From: Hydractinia symbiolongicarpus
Lineage: Eukaryota; Cnidaria; Hydrozoa; Anthoathecata; Hydractiniidae
NCBI RefSeq assembly: GCF_029227915.1
Contig: NC_079886.1
Location: 11,119,501 to 11,183,500 of the forward strand
Direction: 5' to 3'
Length of the DNA stretch: 64,000 nucleotides
In this document: positions 10,147 to 22,109 of the stretch, one piece after another
Numbering within the stretch: position 1 is the first letter of the stretch
Layout: each line of letters begins with the position of its first letter
Notes under the pieces: generated by a model
Databases searched by the model: none
Told to the model about the DNA's origin: nothing
Seen by the model: only the letters and a program-made list of their open reading frames with translations
Translations under genes and position numbers: made by a program

Positions 10147-12635
10147 CGAATATTTATACAGGCTATAGCCACGTCAGTGTTTGAAACACTGTTATCAATG
10201 TGGGTCCTGTGTTCGGAATGTATACATTAAGTATACACCGGCATTACCTACCCAATTTCCCTCACATGGCATGGGTTGACCCGTAGCTGTAGTAAAGACA
10301 CTTGCTAAACATGCCCGCGCTGTGGACCGAACCACGGACCTTGTGATTGCGAAGCGAACTCCATAACCACAAGGCCACGCGCTTGGCTTTGGCATATCTG
10401 TACACAGCTTCAGTTATACCTCCACGGATACCTCTTTCAAACATCAGGAGCATGTCAGGATCCGCAAGGAGCTCCAGCTTGATCTCGGTGTACTTCAACG
10501 CTGCTTTCCATGCCAGGCCTGGTGCGCTGTAGAAATGGGCAGGATCGAGCTTGTATTTCTCCTGGCATACACTTCGAAAGCTCTGGAAGATGTCAGTCAA
10601 AAGCAGGACGTCCGCGACGAGATATCATGGTAGTCACCCATGTTGACCTCAGCACCCTTTGGATTGATGACATTCCAGACTTTTTGAGCGTGTTCGTAGT
10701 CTTCGTCGCTGATCCTCTTCATGTTCAACTTGCTATAGAAGGCCTCCTTGGAAGGTAGATCAGTCTCTTTGAGTCGTCGCCAGCTATCCATGTACTCGTA
10801 GGGATATACACCTTTTCTGCGCATGAGTTTAAAGGTGTCATCCTCAGTTAAATACCAACGGAGATTTTTGCACTGTTCATCATCATCGATCTTCTTGTGC
10901 GTTTCACCATCACGGTGATTTTTACGTTGAAGGAGATCTACTTTTCGGTGTTTTCAGCGATGCAACCAATGTCGTGGGTATCATACTTCTCCCCCAGTTC
11001 TCGAATGAACAAGTGGGCGTCGTACCCCGAAAGATTGTGGAAGATCACGGGTACATGGCTGGGTATCTTGTACTTGAGATTGCAGGTGTTGTGCGCGGCA
11101 CCTCTGTATAGACCTGTGTAGTGACAGTGGTCTCGAACTTTGCGGTTCTTTGGGTTATCGTTAAATGGTTTCATGCAGATGTGACATGTCTTTACCGCTT
11201 CGTGTTGTCTTTGTAACACCTCCGTTAGGGGCAGCATGTCATGCTGTGGGAAGGTAGCGTAGAGCCGCTTTACCTCATCCTCCAGGTGTTGAATGAGCAT
11301 CTTCACACAGTCCTTACCACGGTATCTCTGCAAGGGATATGATATATCACCATAGGCGAAGGTACTATATGTACACCAGCCACATGGTACGTGCTTGTTC
11401 AGCTTTTTTGTCTTGGTCTCCTTCGCATTCTCTTTCATTGGGATCAACAAGCTCTCAAAATCCGCATAGATGGCGAACGGTACCTTGAGCTGCTGCTGAC
11501 TATCCTTGTAGGATAGCCACTTTTTCTTTTCGGTTGGCATCGTGATCTTGACCGCTTCGTTATAAGGCTTGCAGACAGTTTATACAGAAGTGCATCTTTG
11601 CATGATTCTTTGATGGCTATATAATGACTCTTTTTATCATCCGTGAGGAGTAGTAGATTAACCTGTTTCTCGCGTCCGTTGTATGTAGATCGACGCAGGA
11701 TATTGAAAGTCTTCCCCGTCACGTACAAGACGTTCACCGCGATGTCCGGGTTGTTCTTCTCGAATTTGGTGATATCCTTGATGCTTGTGGGAAACTCGAT
11801 GCCCTGCCAGTTATACTGCTGTATGTAAGGTCTCAGCTTGGTCACGCGTTCTGGATGATCACCGATATCCCCATGATGTAGAGCGGCGATTATGCACTTC
11901 TCGTCCTTGTTCGCCAGGTTAATGATAGCCTTTTTGGTGGCTATCCACTTGTGTGCTTTGATATATGAGGAACCCCTTGTTCGTCGTAGCATATGGAAGT
12001 CCACGTCGAGATGCATGATTCGACTGATCGTGAAGCCACTTTTGGGCAGCGCTGGGTTCTCCACATGCGTTTTGACTTGGGCAAACATCTATGCCGGGGA
12101 TGCGGAAACTTCGGAAGGTTCTATGGTGAGCATGCTTATGTTCTTGGGGCGTGAAATCTAAGTTCGGCTGCTGCTCGTCTTTGGCATGATCCTCCCTTGC
12201 CTCTTCTTCAACTTCACCCATCAGGGTCTTCTTTGCCCCATCATAAAGAGCAAGGATGCGATTTTTTACTGATACAGATATACCTTGCACCGACTTTCTA
12301 ATACCCTCTGGTACATAGTTCAGAAGCCAGTCAGACCACTCTCGCAGCTTACTCTTGACTACTGGACGTGTCCTCGCCATCTCTTGACGTTCAAAGACAT
12401 TCATGGCTTCGGGTGTGGGGAGTCGAGGTTCGATCTTACTCTTAATAGGACGGGTTTTTGCCATCTCTTGATGCTCAAATATATCCAAGGCATCTGCTGT
12501 AAATGCTCCTGGAGGAGCAGGTTGTTGAGAAGCCTCCAGGAGTGCAACAAGATTGGCTTTGCGTAGCTTGGAATAGCGCGCAAGTCCACGGGTTCTCGCA
12601 ATAGCGTGTAACTCTTTCACGGAGTGTGTATTCAT
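9062..12635 (-). pseudogene. Polinton protein-primed DNA polymerase B, broken
   Basis: Would copy the element using a terminal protein. From the N-terminus: a Rho-N/SAP-like segment (VKELHAIARTRGL, then SKLRKANLVALL); the exonuclease motif FAIYADFES with a Cys/His insertion (CHICMKPF, DHCHYTGLYRG); exonuclease motif HNLSGYDAHLFI; a polymerase segment (YEYMDSWRRLKETDLP, GIRGGITEAVYRYAKA); a motif near LMNLSVFGKTM; and the catalytic YMDTDTFVYH (about 9540). The C-terminus ends at TGA 9062-9064. Frame breaks are visible near 12100, 11570, 10610, 9728, 9376 and 9275. A SINE sits at about 10111-10384. The palm motif expected just after the SINE site (an LYG-type catalytic Asp motif) is absent, suggesting a deletion. 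Clearly inactive. Confidence 0.9.
10111..10384 (-). mobile_element. tRNA-derived SINE inserted in the polymerase gene
   Basis: Read on the minus strand it begins with an A-box-like GTGGCCTTGTGGTTATGG and a B-box-like GGTTCGGTCC about 40 bases later, like a tRNA gene. A central segment with CCATGTGAGGGAAATTGGG follows, and it ends in an (AAT)n tail at 10111-10145. The flanking protein frame resembles Polinton polymerase on both sides, so this is a clean insertion. It shares the central segment with the SINE at 27150-27494, but has a different tail. Confidence 0.75.
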
Positions 12636-14060
12636 CTTTATTGTATGTAGATTTCAACCAAAGGTTCTGGGACAGTATTCAATTGCACAATCTCTATTTT
12701 TTGTTGATATCAGCATTATTCCCGTTAGTCGTTATTGTGCATGCGTGGGATTTTATCGGAATCGGATTTGGTCTCGGATTTGTCGGAATTGGGATTTCGG
12801 GAATTTGTCTTCGTCCGTCGACTGTCCCAGAACGAACATTTTCCTATATATATATACATCAGGAAAAAATCACGAAATTACCCCTCACAAACACACTGAC
12901 TCATCGTATTATTATAAGAGACAAACTGTTTTGTCTATCTATACCAAGAAATATCACCTGAAGTACAGACTAAGCTTGCGAGTCCGATCGGTACGCTGGC
13001 CTAAAGTAATATTTCTCGGAAGAGATGGATAAAACAGGTTATGTTGTATTTAAAAACTGATAGCTATTTTGTTTAGATTTGTAGAAATCAGGATTATTTT
13101 TTTATAACGCATTCTTCTAATGAATGTTTATGTGTGCATCATCAAACATGTATTGAAAATTATCAACATTTCTTGATGATGATATAGATGTAGTGTTTTT
13201 TTTTTTTATAAATTGTTCGAACTGGGTCTGACATGTGTTCTTGCTGTTTACTTAAACACCGTGTCATATGATTTCGAACTTTTGATGTTTTTGTGGCCAC
13301 TTAATTGAGAAAGCACTGTTTCTGACGTTCTGCGATAAGTCGGGGAAGGACATTATCCTCGCCAGAACTCTTAGTTTATTTCAAAAAGCTCTGGGGTCGA
13401 GAATGGGTAATGAAGTTTTTTTTCGGATTCTGCACTACTGCGGATTAGAATAGTATAAAAGCACGTGTCGTATGTCCGGGCAAGCCTCGGTCTATGGTAG
13501 CGTGGAAGCATCGCAAACTTTAACTGTCATGAATTACTGTAATTTTCGTTTAATGTACCTCAACGGCGCAAATAATCAAGAAAATGTTGGCGTGGAGAAG
13601 AACAGACGGACATCGACAACTGTAAAGTGACCAGCTTTACGGTTCTCTTTCTTGGAAAATGCGCACAAAAGATGCAATCCACACTTGGCCGTGAATACTG
13701 ATCAAGTTGTTAATCCAATTGCTGGTGACAAGTCGGTCAATGTCAAATACAAAGATTTGTGGATATGAAATATGTTTTATAAAATATGTCACGCGATGTA
13801 CCACTCCTACGAATTTACCAAATCCAAAATTGTTGGGTTTTTTGTTTTAATTTTCTGTTAGGGAGATGTAAAAAGAACATGAAATACAACATGATTTTTG
13901 AGTTTTTAAGTATGTAGCAATGTTATTTGTTTACATTTATGGTTGCTATGACGGTAAAAGTTACCGAATACAATATGAACTGTGGTGTCTATCTATACCG
14001 AAAAATATTACCCGAGGTCAAAATATAAGAAATTAAAAATAATCAACATTTCTTGTTGTT
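12636..14060. other. Non-coding region right of the Polinton, with short inverted repeats
   Basis: Perfect 13-bp inverted repeats GTTCTGGGACAGT lie at 12664-12676 and 12821-12833. Related words tctataccaagaaatat (12935) and ctataccgaaaaatatta (13991), and their inverse near 13009-13030, mark remains of another small palindromic element. No coding sequence is supported. Confidence 0.5.
12664..12833. mobile_element. MITE-like element with 13-bp terminal inverted repeats
   Basis: A 170-bp segment is bounded by perfect GTTCTGGGACAGT / ACTGTCCCAGAAC. The interior has degenerate repeats of the cggaattggg type. No ORF and no clear target duplication, so classification is open. Confidence 0.5.
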
Positions 14061-14317
14061 TCTCTGGCGGAGTGATTCGAAATTTTGGATTTACTCAATT
14101 ATTGAGTATGTATGTTTGTGTTTGAACGATTCTCTGGCAATGTTATTTGTTTAAATTTGTAGTTATGATGGTTGCTATGAGGTTAAAAGTTATACCGTGC
14201 TATATAAAGCCCGTTATCGGATTATTGTTAACTAATAGCTATTTTCAACCGGTTTAAATTCGTAGCGCTGATTGGCTAGCTAAAGCCTCACGAAACCTCA
14301 AATCACTCCGCCAGAGA
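14061..14317. mobile_element. MITE with TCTCTGGCGGAGTGATT termini
   Basis: tctctggcggagtgatt at 14061-14077 and its inverse complement at 14301-14317 bound a 257-bp AT-rich segment without coding capacity. The size and terminal inverted repeats fit a non-autonomous DNA transposon. Confidence 0.7.
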
Positions 14318-14530
14318 TACCCAACATAATTCTTTTTACTGGGAAATCAAAAAAGTATGTGTGAGAAATTCCATCCTATTATTCTCGAAGAAGGCTTAGC
14401 TAACTAGGCCATATTTTACAGTACAGCCCAGGGTATTCAATTATCATTGTATTATGATTTCAACTTTTCGTTTCAACTTCAAGATAGCTCTCCTCCTCAT
14501 CTCACAAGTGCTCTGTATTTTCATTTTTCT

Positions 14531-17278
14531 TTAGGGAGAGGAAACTGTTCTACCTTGCGGACGATGTCTTGCGCTTTTCTGATGAGCTCTTAGACCAGCA
14601 AGTTGAGAGTATGCCATCTTACACACAGAGCAACTAAATGCAATATTAGCAGTTTTTTAATCATTGGATATAAGAAAAAGTAGTAGTTTTGCGCAAAAAC
14701 TAGTACGTGTGAAAGTCGTAGTTATAATAATATCTAATATCGCATCAGGTGATTTGTAAGGAAAAATAAATGCGGGCGAAGTATACTACAAATAAGGTAG
14801 CTTCCAAATATCTAGATATAGGTAGGGTTAGGGTTAGGTGTCAGAATTTTTAATGACAAAATCAAGTTACGCAGAAAGTTGGCAGTTATACAACAACTGT
14901 TATACCTGTATGGTCTTTCTCCAGTATGAAGTCTAACATGGTTTCTAAGAGTCGACGATTGGCTGAATGATTTTTTACAGTATTTACAATGAAACGGCTT
15001 TTCAAGTGTATGTATTCTCATATGGGAACGCAGATTGCTTCGTGAGTTAAAGCCTCTTCTGCAGACAGTACAGTGTAGCCTCGTCCTGATGCTAGAAACT
15101 TCGCCGTGACCTACACAAAATAATTTTTATTCGTCGAAGATTAAACTTTTTAACACAAAAACAAAATGGTGATTTAACTTTGTCCCCTGGTGACAAGGCT
15201 GGAAGTAATTACCATCCCACTTCTTTTTTAATGTATTAAAACTCGTTCCCACGGATTCTCTTACGCAGGAAATTTGAACATTTTAATTTTATTTCCACCG
15301 TCCCAACAGAACGTTTAATCCGTCTGGAGTCCAACCAAAATATTTAAGGTGTTTCATTTTTTTCACACTACTGATATTGGCCCTTAGTCTCCGAATTTGC
15401 TTAAGTTACTGACATGCCACCTAACTCGTTATCACTGAACTTTGAAATATCAAAATAAACGCCTCTACAAAAAAGAATTAAATTTTCTATTTCCTTGACC
15501 AACGCTCAGCATGACTGACGTAGAGGCAGTATCTGGCTAGAAATCGAATTCAAAGACAAAAGATTGTCAGCGAAAAAAATTTTGAACTTTTTAAAAACAT
15601 GTTTAGGAGTCCTGGGTTAAAGCCATGAAAAAACCCTACTGATCATGCATTGTTGTTCGATTGGTCAGTAAAAACCAACCTTGTCCCCAGAGCGTCTGGT
15701 ATCTTCCCGTTGTCAGAAAAGATAAAAGATGCCCTGTGTACGAGGTTGAGTAAAAACAATTCATTATAAAAAAATATCACTTAAGTATCACCCAGGCTCA
15801 ATCAAAATTTGCTGATGCTTATAAATTATAGTCATAATATTCTGGCCTTTTACAAAAATTAAATACGAGGTAAATAAATGAAGCCTGGTAATTAGGTTAA
15901 TACTTACCCCAGTCTTCAGGAAGCACTTGGTGTAATTTCGAGGGGAAGTGTAGTCGATGTTGCGGTATACCTAGAAACATATCAACATTGCTTCCATACC
16001 ACACAAGTAACTCTTGGTTTGGTGGTATGTCTTTCAAAGCGTAATAAAATATCTTCTCATTCCCATGCTGAACGATTTCAAGGTTTTGTTCTTGATCACT
16101 GCGAGCACATTGTACGTAGCACATCCAATTGCGGTCTAACTCATCTTTTCCATCTATGAAGTGATTCACCTCTCCATTACGGTCAAAAATCTAAAGAAAA
16201 AAGTTAGCCTGGATATTGTTTAGCAACCTCATTTTCATGGCTTTTTACCTGATGAAAAACCGCCTTTCTGACAAGCTTTCGAATAAATTTGCATTCAGAT
16301 GGCAATACTATCGATTTACTTTTTCCATACTGGCTTAAGAAACTTTCTTGGGTCATTGTGACATATTTGACGTCATAGACTACCTATTCCTAAGGCATGT
16401 TGTAATTACCCAATTGATTGAAAAAATTATCCTTCGGCCGTGGAAGTAATAATACATGGATTAAAATAAACATCGCATTATAAATAATACCTCCCACATG
16501 TAACTCGAGTCTTCAAACCTGTTTCGAACATCAGGAGTGAAAAGTTTGCCGGTGTATGGACCCATCTTTGTTCCTTTTTTTACCCATGCTGAAGTAAACA
16601 CGCCTAATGGTTGACAAGGTATTGAAGACGGCTCTATTCTTAGTTGGTTCGGTAAATTTACTGTTAGTGGGTTTAAAACACACTTATTTGCACTAAGGTT
16701 GCCCATAGTATCTAACGAAATAATACAGTGAAAAATTCATATGTACAACTTATAAAGGTATGAACACCAACACGACAAGAACGCGTTTTAAAAACCTCGT
16801 ATGATATGGCTCTAAACTATAAGATGACTCAAAACAATGATGGGTACAGTATGCATATTATAGAACAGTAGTAGAACAACAGTAGTAGAATACAGTACAA
16901 GGCATATATACATTATACAATTTTCAGAAGTGGAGGTGATTGGCGGAAGTATTAAACAACCATGCTCGCTGAGAGAATGTTTGTGTCAAAAAATATTCCG
17001 GTGATCGACAACTTTGAAAGGGTGCCAAAGAAATGGAATTATTGACATCATGCGACGAGAGACTTACCTTGATAAGTCGTGGGATCTTTGAAAATTGTTT
17101 TTTTTTTTCCGAACAAATAATTTTGCAATACTTCAGCTGTAATTCCATGTGTGTTCACACCTTTACTACTTATAAGCGCATCAACTGAAAACGAGTTCAC
17201 TAATCGCTCTGTCGGTACCATTCCGTGGTAAAATGAAGGTAGTTCTTTAGGATACAATTCCCTCCTTTCAAATGATTG
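14531..17278 (-). CDS. PRDM12: PRDM12, PR/SET domain and three C2H2 zinc fingers
   Basis: Nuclear transcriptional regulator; in vertebrates PRDM12 specifies sensory neurons through H3K9 methylation machinery. Exons on the minus strand: about 17278-17068, 16711-16491, 16190-15908, 15110-14906, 14633-14531. All joins have GT/AG ends and keep frame. Exon 1 carries [13 protein letters not shown], like the PRDM12 N-terminus. Exons 2-3 hold the PR/SET domain ([18 protein letters not shown]+[36 protein letters not shown]). Exon 4 has zinc fingers 1-2 ([40 protein letters not shown]). Exon 5 has finger 3 ([18 protein letters not shown]) and a short tail to TAA at 14531. About 340 aa are accounted for (human about 367). 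The vertebrate poly-Ala tail is absent. The start codon is uncertain: Met at 17221, or an unseen upstream exon. Confidence 0.88.
15111..15907 (-). other. PRDM12 intron 3
   Basis: Intron between the SET domain exon and the zinc finger exon. It contains a 73-bp inverted-repeat element (15676-15748) and otherwise nothing recognised. Confidence 0.6.
15676..15748. mobile_element. Tiny MITE with CAACCTYGTCCCCAGAGC-like ends
   Basis: caaccttgtccccagagcgt on the left and its imperfect inverse gccctgtgtacgaggttg on the right bound 73 bp. The same terminal word recurs at several other places in the window. Confidence 0.5.
16712..17067 (-). other. PRDM12 intron 1
   Basis: Intron with donor gtaagt and acceptor tttcgttag. 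It has low-complexity gtagtagaacaacagtagtag sequence near 16867. Nothing coding seen. Confidence 0.6.
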
Positions 17279-19589
17279 CTATCTATTTTTAACAAATCGT
17301 TTTATTTTTTGTGTTAAATATATTTTTCGCCTGCCAGGTATGACTATATTTAACCTTATCGCAATTATGCAGCCCTCGAAATTAATATCGATAACAAATC
17401 CGCGTACAACTTTTTATATTTTTTGTGCGACCACCTGTGTGTTAACATTTATGCGCATGCGTAAGAAGTAAATGTCTAAACAACACAGGGAGAATAAAAA
17501 TTTATTTTTATTGTATTTTGGTTATAAAATTATTTACTGATGTATTTTTAATTTTGCGTAATCGCATTTAACACGGCGAAGAAGAGAAGATGTAAATTTG
17601 TTTAAAAATGATCTGGTTAGTTAAAATTTCTTAAATACGGATAACCGGTACATTATACATTTCAAACCCGGACTCATTAGAAATTAGAAACTTTAATAGT
17701 GGGGCGTATGTCTAAGTTCTAGGTTGTTTTCATCATGCTTCATTTATGTTTGTATTTATCACGTTTTATTATTTGTTGGTCTTTATTTAAATTTATAATT
17801 CTCTCGAAGTAAAAACTTCAAAAAAGTTTTTTTTTAAAAAAAGAACATAACATAAACCGAATGGATCGGTTACACGACCCTCGTTTCCAAGGAGCTTTTT
17901 CCTTATCATGAATATGTGGGGGAAAAAGTCCTAAGTCATATCAAAAAGGCGAAAATCTCTGGGAACGAAGGTGGATTCGTCTTTCACCAATTTTGCAATA
18001 TTACTCGATTGCAGCTTTAAAATTAAACTTAGATTTGTAAATGTAGTTTTTTTTAAAAAATTACGTGGTTCCTTATCGTCGTTTTCCTTTTTATTTTATA
18101 TCAGTTTTATAACTTATTTTTAGCACAAAAACAAAAGTAAACACCATCATAAATCTTCTTTATAAAATAGTTTTTTTAAAATTCGTTTCTAATAATTGGG
18201 GACAAACTGTGTCACCGTGGTATCTGGGCAGCGTCGATGCAAAATAGCTTTAAAAAAGCTGAATTGTCCCTCGTGACAATAAGCACAACTAGGGTTTTTA
18301 AGGGCGTTGAAGGGTCCAGGTCAACGCCCCGGAAACAAACGCCCTCTAGCGGTTAAAATGGCTTAAAATCAACCCTTCAACTTTTCCATCCGAGTTGGAA
18401 AAGTTGTTTCTTTTACTTCAAATCGTGTATTTTTTCGTGTATAACAAATAGTTACCATTACGCAAGTTACGGTGTTATATTAGGTGATCATCGTAACCAT
18501 TTGTTATAACATTTGAACAGTTGTTTTTGAGAATTGTACGCATTTACTACCGGCAGATTTGTAAACAAAAACTTATCCAATCATTTTTTATTGTGCCAAT
18601 ATGCTAGTGTCTACTTGCGGAAAATGTCCATATTACTAACTATTACTGAAGAAAGTGTGGAAAGAAAAAACTCATTGGTGGTTTCTGAATGCAGGTGTTC
18701 ATAATCGTCTGACATTAATACCAAGAAAAAAACTCATTATTCTAGAAATATCTTTTTTTATCAACTTCTAAGAAATGCAACTAAACAGTATACAAAAACC
18801 ATACGAATCATACAAATCAAATTCTACGAAAGTCAAACTAACTAAATGAAGAAACTGATAAAAGTACACTCTTCAATATGCAATGCCCAACAGTTATTTG
18901 AGGGTAGTTTAAAAACCATTGTATTAAAACATTGCTTTTGCTTTAAAGTGCGAAAGGACGTTTTTCTTCTTTCCTTAGCCTTTTTGCATTTTTCATCTAC
19001 CATGCTCCTAAAATGTTGGTGTTGGATGTAGTAACATCGAAAAAAACGAGATAAGAATAAATTCTAGTTGAAATATTGGATAAAATTCTAGATATGATCA
19101 AACCCCAATAGAAAGAAGAATAGGTAAACTTGGAGTCGTGGAGTTGAGTAGTTAGGTAGTTGCCGAGGTGAGAGTTAAAGAGTTACTAAATTTTATGGTT
19201 GGTAACGAGGTTGAAATTCGTATTTGCTTTCTTTCGTAGAATCTATTATTTTTAAGTACTTTTAACTCGCGATGCGTGAAATTCACCTTTCCCGAATTTA
19301 AATTATCAATTACATCATCGGCATGAAAACGAGGCACTTCTTAGTAAACTTTGTAAACATTAAAAATACAGCTGGTGAGTGTTATACTTTTATGCGTTCT
19401 GAATGATCTTTTATTGTGTATTTTTTTAAAGGATTGCAGGTGTTTCATAACGAAACTACTTATAATTTATTTAAAAATATACTTGTCATGTAAAAGAAGA
19501 ATATGTATTTGTGATAGCGATTAGCAGTCAGAAAAGTGAGCAAGAAATTGATCATAATTTAATTTATCCAGGTATATGGACGTCTTGAC
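17279..19589. other. Intergenic region with small inverted repeats
   Basis: No supported gene. An imperfect inverted-repeat element lies at about 17873-17987 (ccctcgtttccaaggagc against ctctgggaacgaaggtgg). A hairpin lies at about 18439-18512 (ataacaaatagttacc against gtaaccatttgttat). Further upstream PRDM12 exons could lie here but none was recognised. Confidence 0.45.
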
Positions 19590-20132
19590 TTAAGGAGCAG
19601 CAAATTGCAGGTTATGGTAACTTTTGTTGCGTACCGTTATGCAAAAGTTCTACTCTTAATAAACCCAGAGTTATACAGGCATTGGAATGTTTTCATTTCC
19701 ATCGGATCCAAGTTTGAGAAAACAATGGGTAAGCACCATTTCAAGATATCGTAGAAGGGGAGGTAGTGATGTGTTCGCAGTAAACAAGAACACAAAAGTA
19801 TGCGAAGTCCACTTTGAAGTCCATTGTGTAAAATTGGGTTTTGGCTCTGGACGGAAAACATTAATCAATGGCTCTGTGCCAAATATATTTACGTTCAAAC
19901 AAAATAATACAACACAAAAAAGGAAAAGTCCGAAAAAAAGAGCACTTCCAGTAGTAATCGAAAGAGATTCTGAAAGCATATAAGGAAGTTCTTCATCTTA
20001 TTCTGCTGAGATCACTGAAGAACAACCTAGTTTTTCCGCTCCTGTTGAATTAGAAACTATCAAAACTGAAAATTCAATGTTAAAAGAAAAACTAATTGAT
20101 GATACTACAAACGACTTTACTGAACAGCTAGG
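19590..20132 (+). pseudogene. THAP-domain gene relic
   Basis: After an acceptor-like ttgcag, one frame reads CCVPLCKSSTLNK, the start of a C2CH THAP zinc-binding domain. A frame change near 19665 leads to MFSFPSDPSLRKQW, then CEVHF (the Cys-His pair), and GSVPNIF in place of the usual terminal box. The frame stops at TAA 19981-19983, then continues open with SSYSAEITEEQPSFSAPVEL and a helical ENSMLKEKL region. One frameshift and one stop make it a relic, probably of a transposon that carried THAP. Confidence 0.7.
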
Positions 20133-20460
20133 TGTGTGTAATGCTGATTTAATTTACATCAATCTTTTGGGATTAATGCAGGATTTACATCAATAAACTC
20201 ATAGGGTTGTGTTTTCGTTATGTTTTGAATTATTTGAAGATATTAATATATTAATATTAGTAACAACCTTGATATTATGTTGTAATGGTAGTAGTTGGTG
20301 TGACAATGTAGATCCGACAAGAAAGTTCGCATATTTAATGTTGTTTTTTCTTTTTCGTGTACTGTTAGTACAATCAGCAAAACAACCCGTTTGTCAACCA
20401 TAAGCATATCTTCTTGCAGTTTTATTATTCCTGAACTTATGTTACACAAACTATCATCAA
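20133..20460. other. Intergenic stretch between THAP and SWIM relics
   Basis: AT-rich, with short ORFs on both strands that look like chance. Nothing recognised. Confidence 0.4.
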
Positions 20461-21049
20461 TTATAGGACCGTATAACGTTGTATGGATACCTTTTTGTCA
20501 ACAATACTTTTTACAGGGTTAAGCATAACTGGATCTTTAAAAATTCTGTTTTTAATTGATACGCCCCATTGTCTGGTCTTGCTTGTGCACGAGATTTCGT
20601 CTGGAATTTTGTTTAAACCATTTAATGAATAGTCTGCTAGCTCAAGTATTAATGCCATTATGTGATTGCAGGACAAGTACACACAGCTGATACTACTGTA
20701 CCATTCACTTTGTCAAGACATACTTTAATGTCTCAAAATTCTTTTTTCATGCTTGCTTTATATCTTGCTTTGACATAAAAAGCAAATGTAGTTGTTGATG
20801 TGAAAATGCTATCAGCAGATATGTATCGTTCATCCCTAAACTTTCTGCCACGCTCCAAAGTCTTAATAATTGTCACACCGTGTTGTTCACCACTATTTTG
20901 TCGATGCATTTCAATTTCTTTTATCGTGAACGATGGCATTCCCTCTATGTTTTCCCCCACGCTTTTTCTTGAGTTTCATCGGAGACTAAATCTTTTTTTC
21001 CCCCAATGTTATTAAGCAAAATATCTCTCAAAGCATTGTCTTCCTCCAT
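20461..21049 (-). pseudogene. SWIM-type zinc finger protein fragment from a transposon
   Basis: The minus strand starts MEEDNALRDILLNNIGGKK at 21049, then (other frame) FTIKEIEMHRQNSGEQHG and GRKFRDERYISADSIFTSTT. A stop follows, then VCTCPA and, after a small deletion, CNHIMALILELADYSLNG. The C-x-C...C-x-H arrangement is that of SWIM zinc fingers. I recall similar proteins in cnidarian genomes as repetitive, transposon-linked genes. At least two frame breaks and one stop mean it is not functional. Confidence 0.55.
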
Positions 21050-22109
21050 GTTTATATGAATGCGAATTATTTTTACCAAGATTTGCCTCGTTTTCATGCA
21101 CGCAATATTTTACAAAATACAAATTCGGGAAAGGTGTATTGCGTTGGAGATACTACAACACTAAATCATACTCACTTCAAATTAAAAAAAATTATTTAAA
21201 TTGAAGGGCAGAATTGCCACAAAACTAGCAAAATATAATTCTTTATTTGTTTTCGGAAATCCCCACGATTTATGACGCAACACAAAAATATTAGCTCGAG
21301 AACGTTGGAAGTATTCTGGTTGGTTTCTTGATACAACGCCAGATGTTCTAGAGAATCTAGGACTCAGGTGTTAACTAAATCAAGATTAAAAAAAACTTTC
21401 TCTTACGATTTTCTTTTGCATGAGGTTGCGTCAGAAAGGACCTTTTCAGGTTTCTTAAATTTCCGTTTCTTAAAAAAACATAGTCGAGAACGTCGATAAT
21501 AATTAAAAAAAACAAGGATTGCCAACCTTAGACAAACTACATCAATAATTATTACCGTACCGTATCTGCCATTTTGAGGCATACTTATATCTTGATACTT
21601 GATAAGTTAATTTAGTGTAGCTAACTATCGAATTCGATGCTTAGAGGAGCTACGAGAGCTTAGAAGAGCTAAGAACGCTTAGTAAAGCTGGATTTCCAAT
21701 AAAAAATATTTAAAAAATATTCTTGATCGTGTAAGAGCATGTCTTTGACCAAAAGATGGTATTCTCCTTTTTCTTTCCTTTCTAGAAACAGTTTTCTCAC
21801 CCAAAATTTTCTTCTTCTTCCTGATAAATTTTGTTTTTTCAAATATAGATAAAATATAGATAAAAATTCTGTAATTAGAATTACAGAACTTTTAGCATTC
21901 ACAAATTCCGCAAAAATATATTCTGCAAAATGAAGCGCATTTATTCGCAAAAAAGGTTCCACAAAAATTTCTTTTGCAAGTAACTTATTTTCGTAAGGAA
22001 TCTGGTTCTGCTTTTAATTTTATTGAAGTTTGTTGTGTTAAATCATTACAAGGGATAAGTCCCAACGAAAAGATAAGATAATGATAATTTAGTAAAAATA
22101 TATTCAGCT
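21050..22109. other. Intergenic region, AT-rich
   Basis: No gene supported. Around 21880-21985 there are runs such as gcaaaaatatattctgc and cgcaaaaaaggttcc, of the 'ttttgcgaa' low-complexity repeat type also present near 44000 and 57650. Confidence 0.4.

Larger units (their letters stand above)
2590..12635. mobile_element. Polinton/Maverick DNA transposon, decayed
   Basis: A virus-like, self-synthesising transposon identified by its gene set: protein-primed family B DNA polymerase, retroviral-type integrase, FtsK/HerA packaging ATPase, a capsid-like protein and several small membrane proteins. Order: hypothetical (-), capsid protein (+), two-helix membrane protein (+), integrase (+), BRO-like (-), ATPase (-), small ORFs (-), membrane protein (-), membrane protein (-), polymerase (-). 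Nearly every gene has frameshifts or in-frame stops; the ATPase and one small membrane protein remain open. I did not recognise the adenain-type protease or penton gene usual in the family. Coordinates cover the coding core; termini and the 6-bp target duplication were not found. Coding density and base composition contrast with the AT-rich surroundings. Confidence 0.93.

Noticed and set aside
2590-12635. Polinton as an active element or integrated complete virus
   Set aside because: At least a dozen frame breaks and stops, a SINE insertion and a missing catalytic motif show it is a relic.
16250-16353. Possible extra PRDM12 exon starting [14 protein letters not shown]
   Set aside because: The flanking exons join perfectly in phase without it (MWE to IFDRNG), and no good acceptor precedes it.
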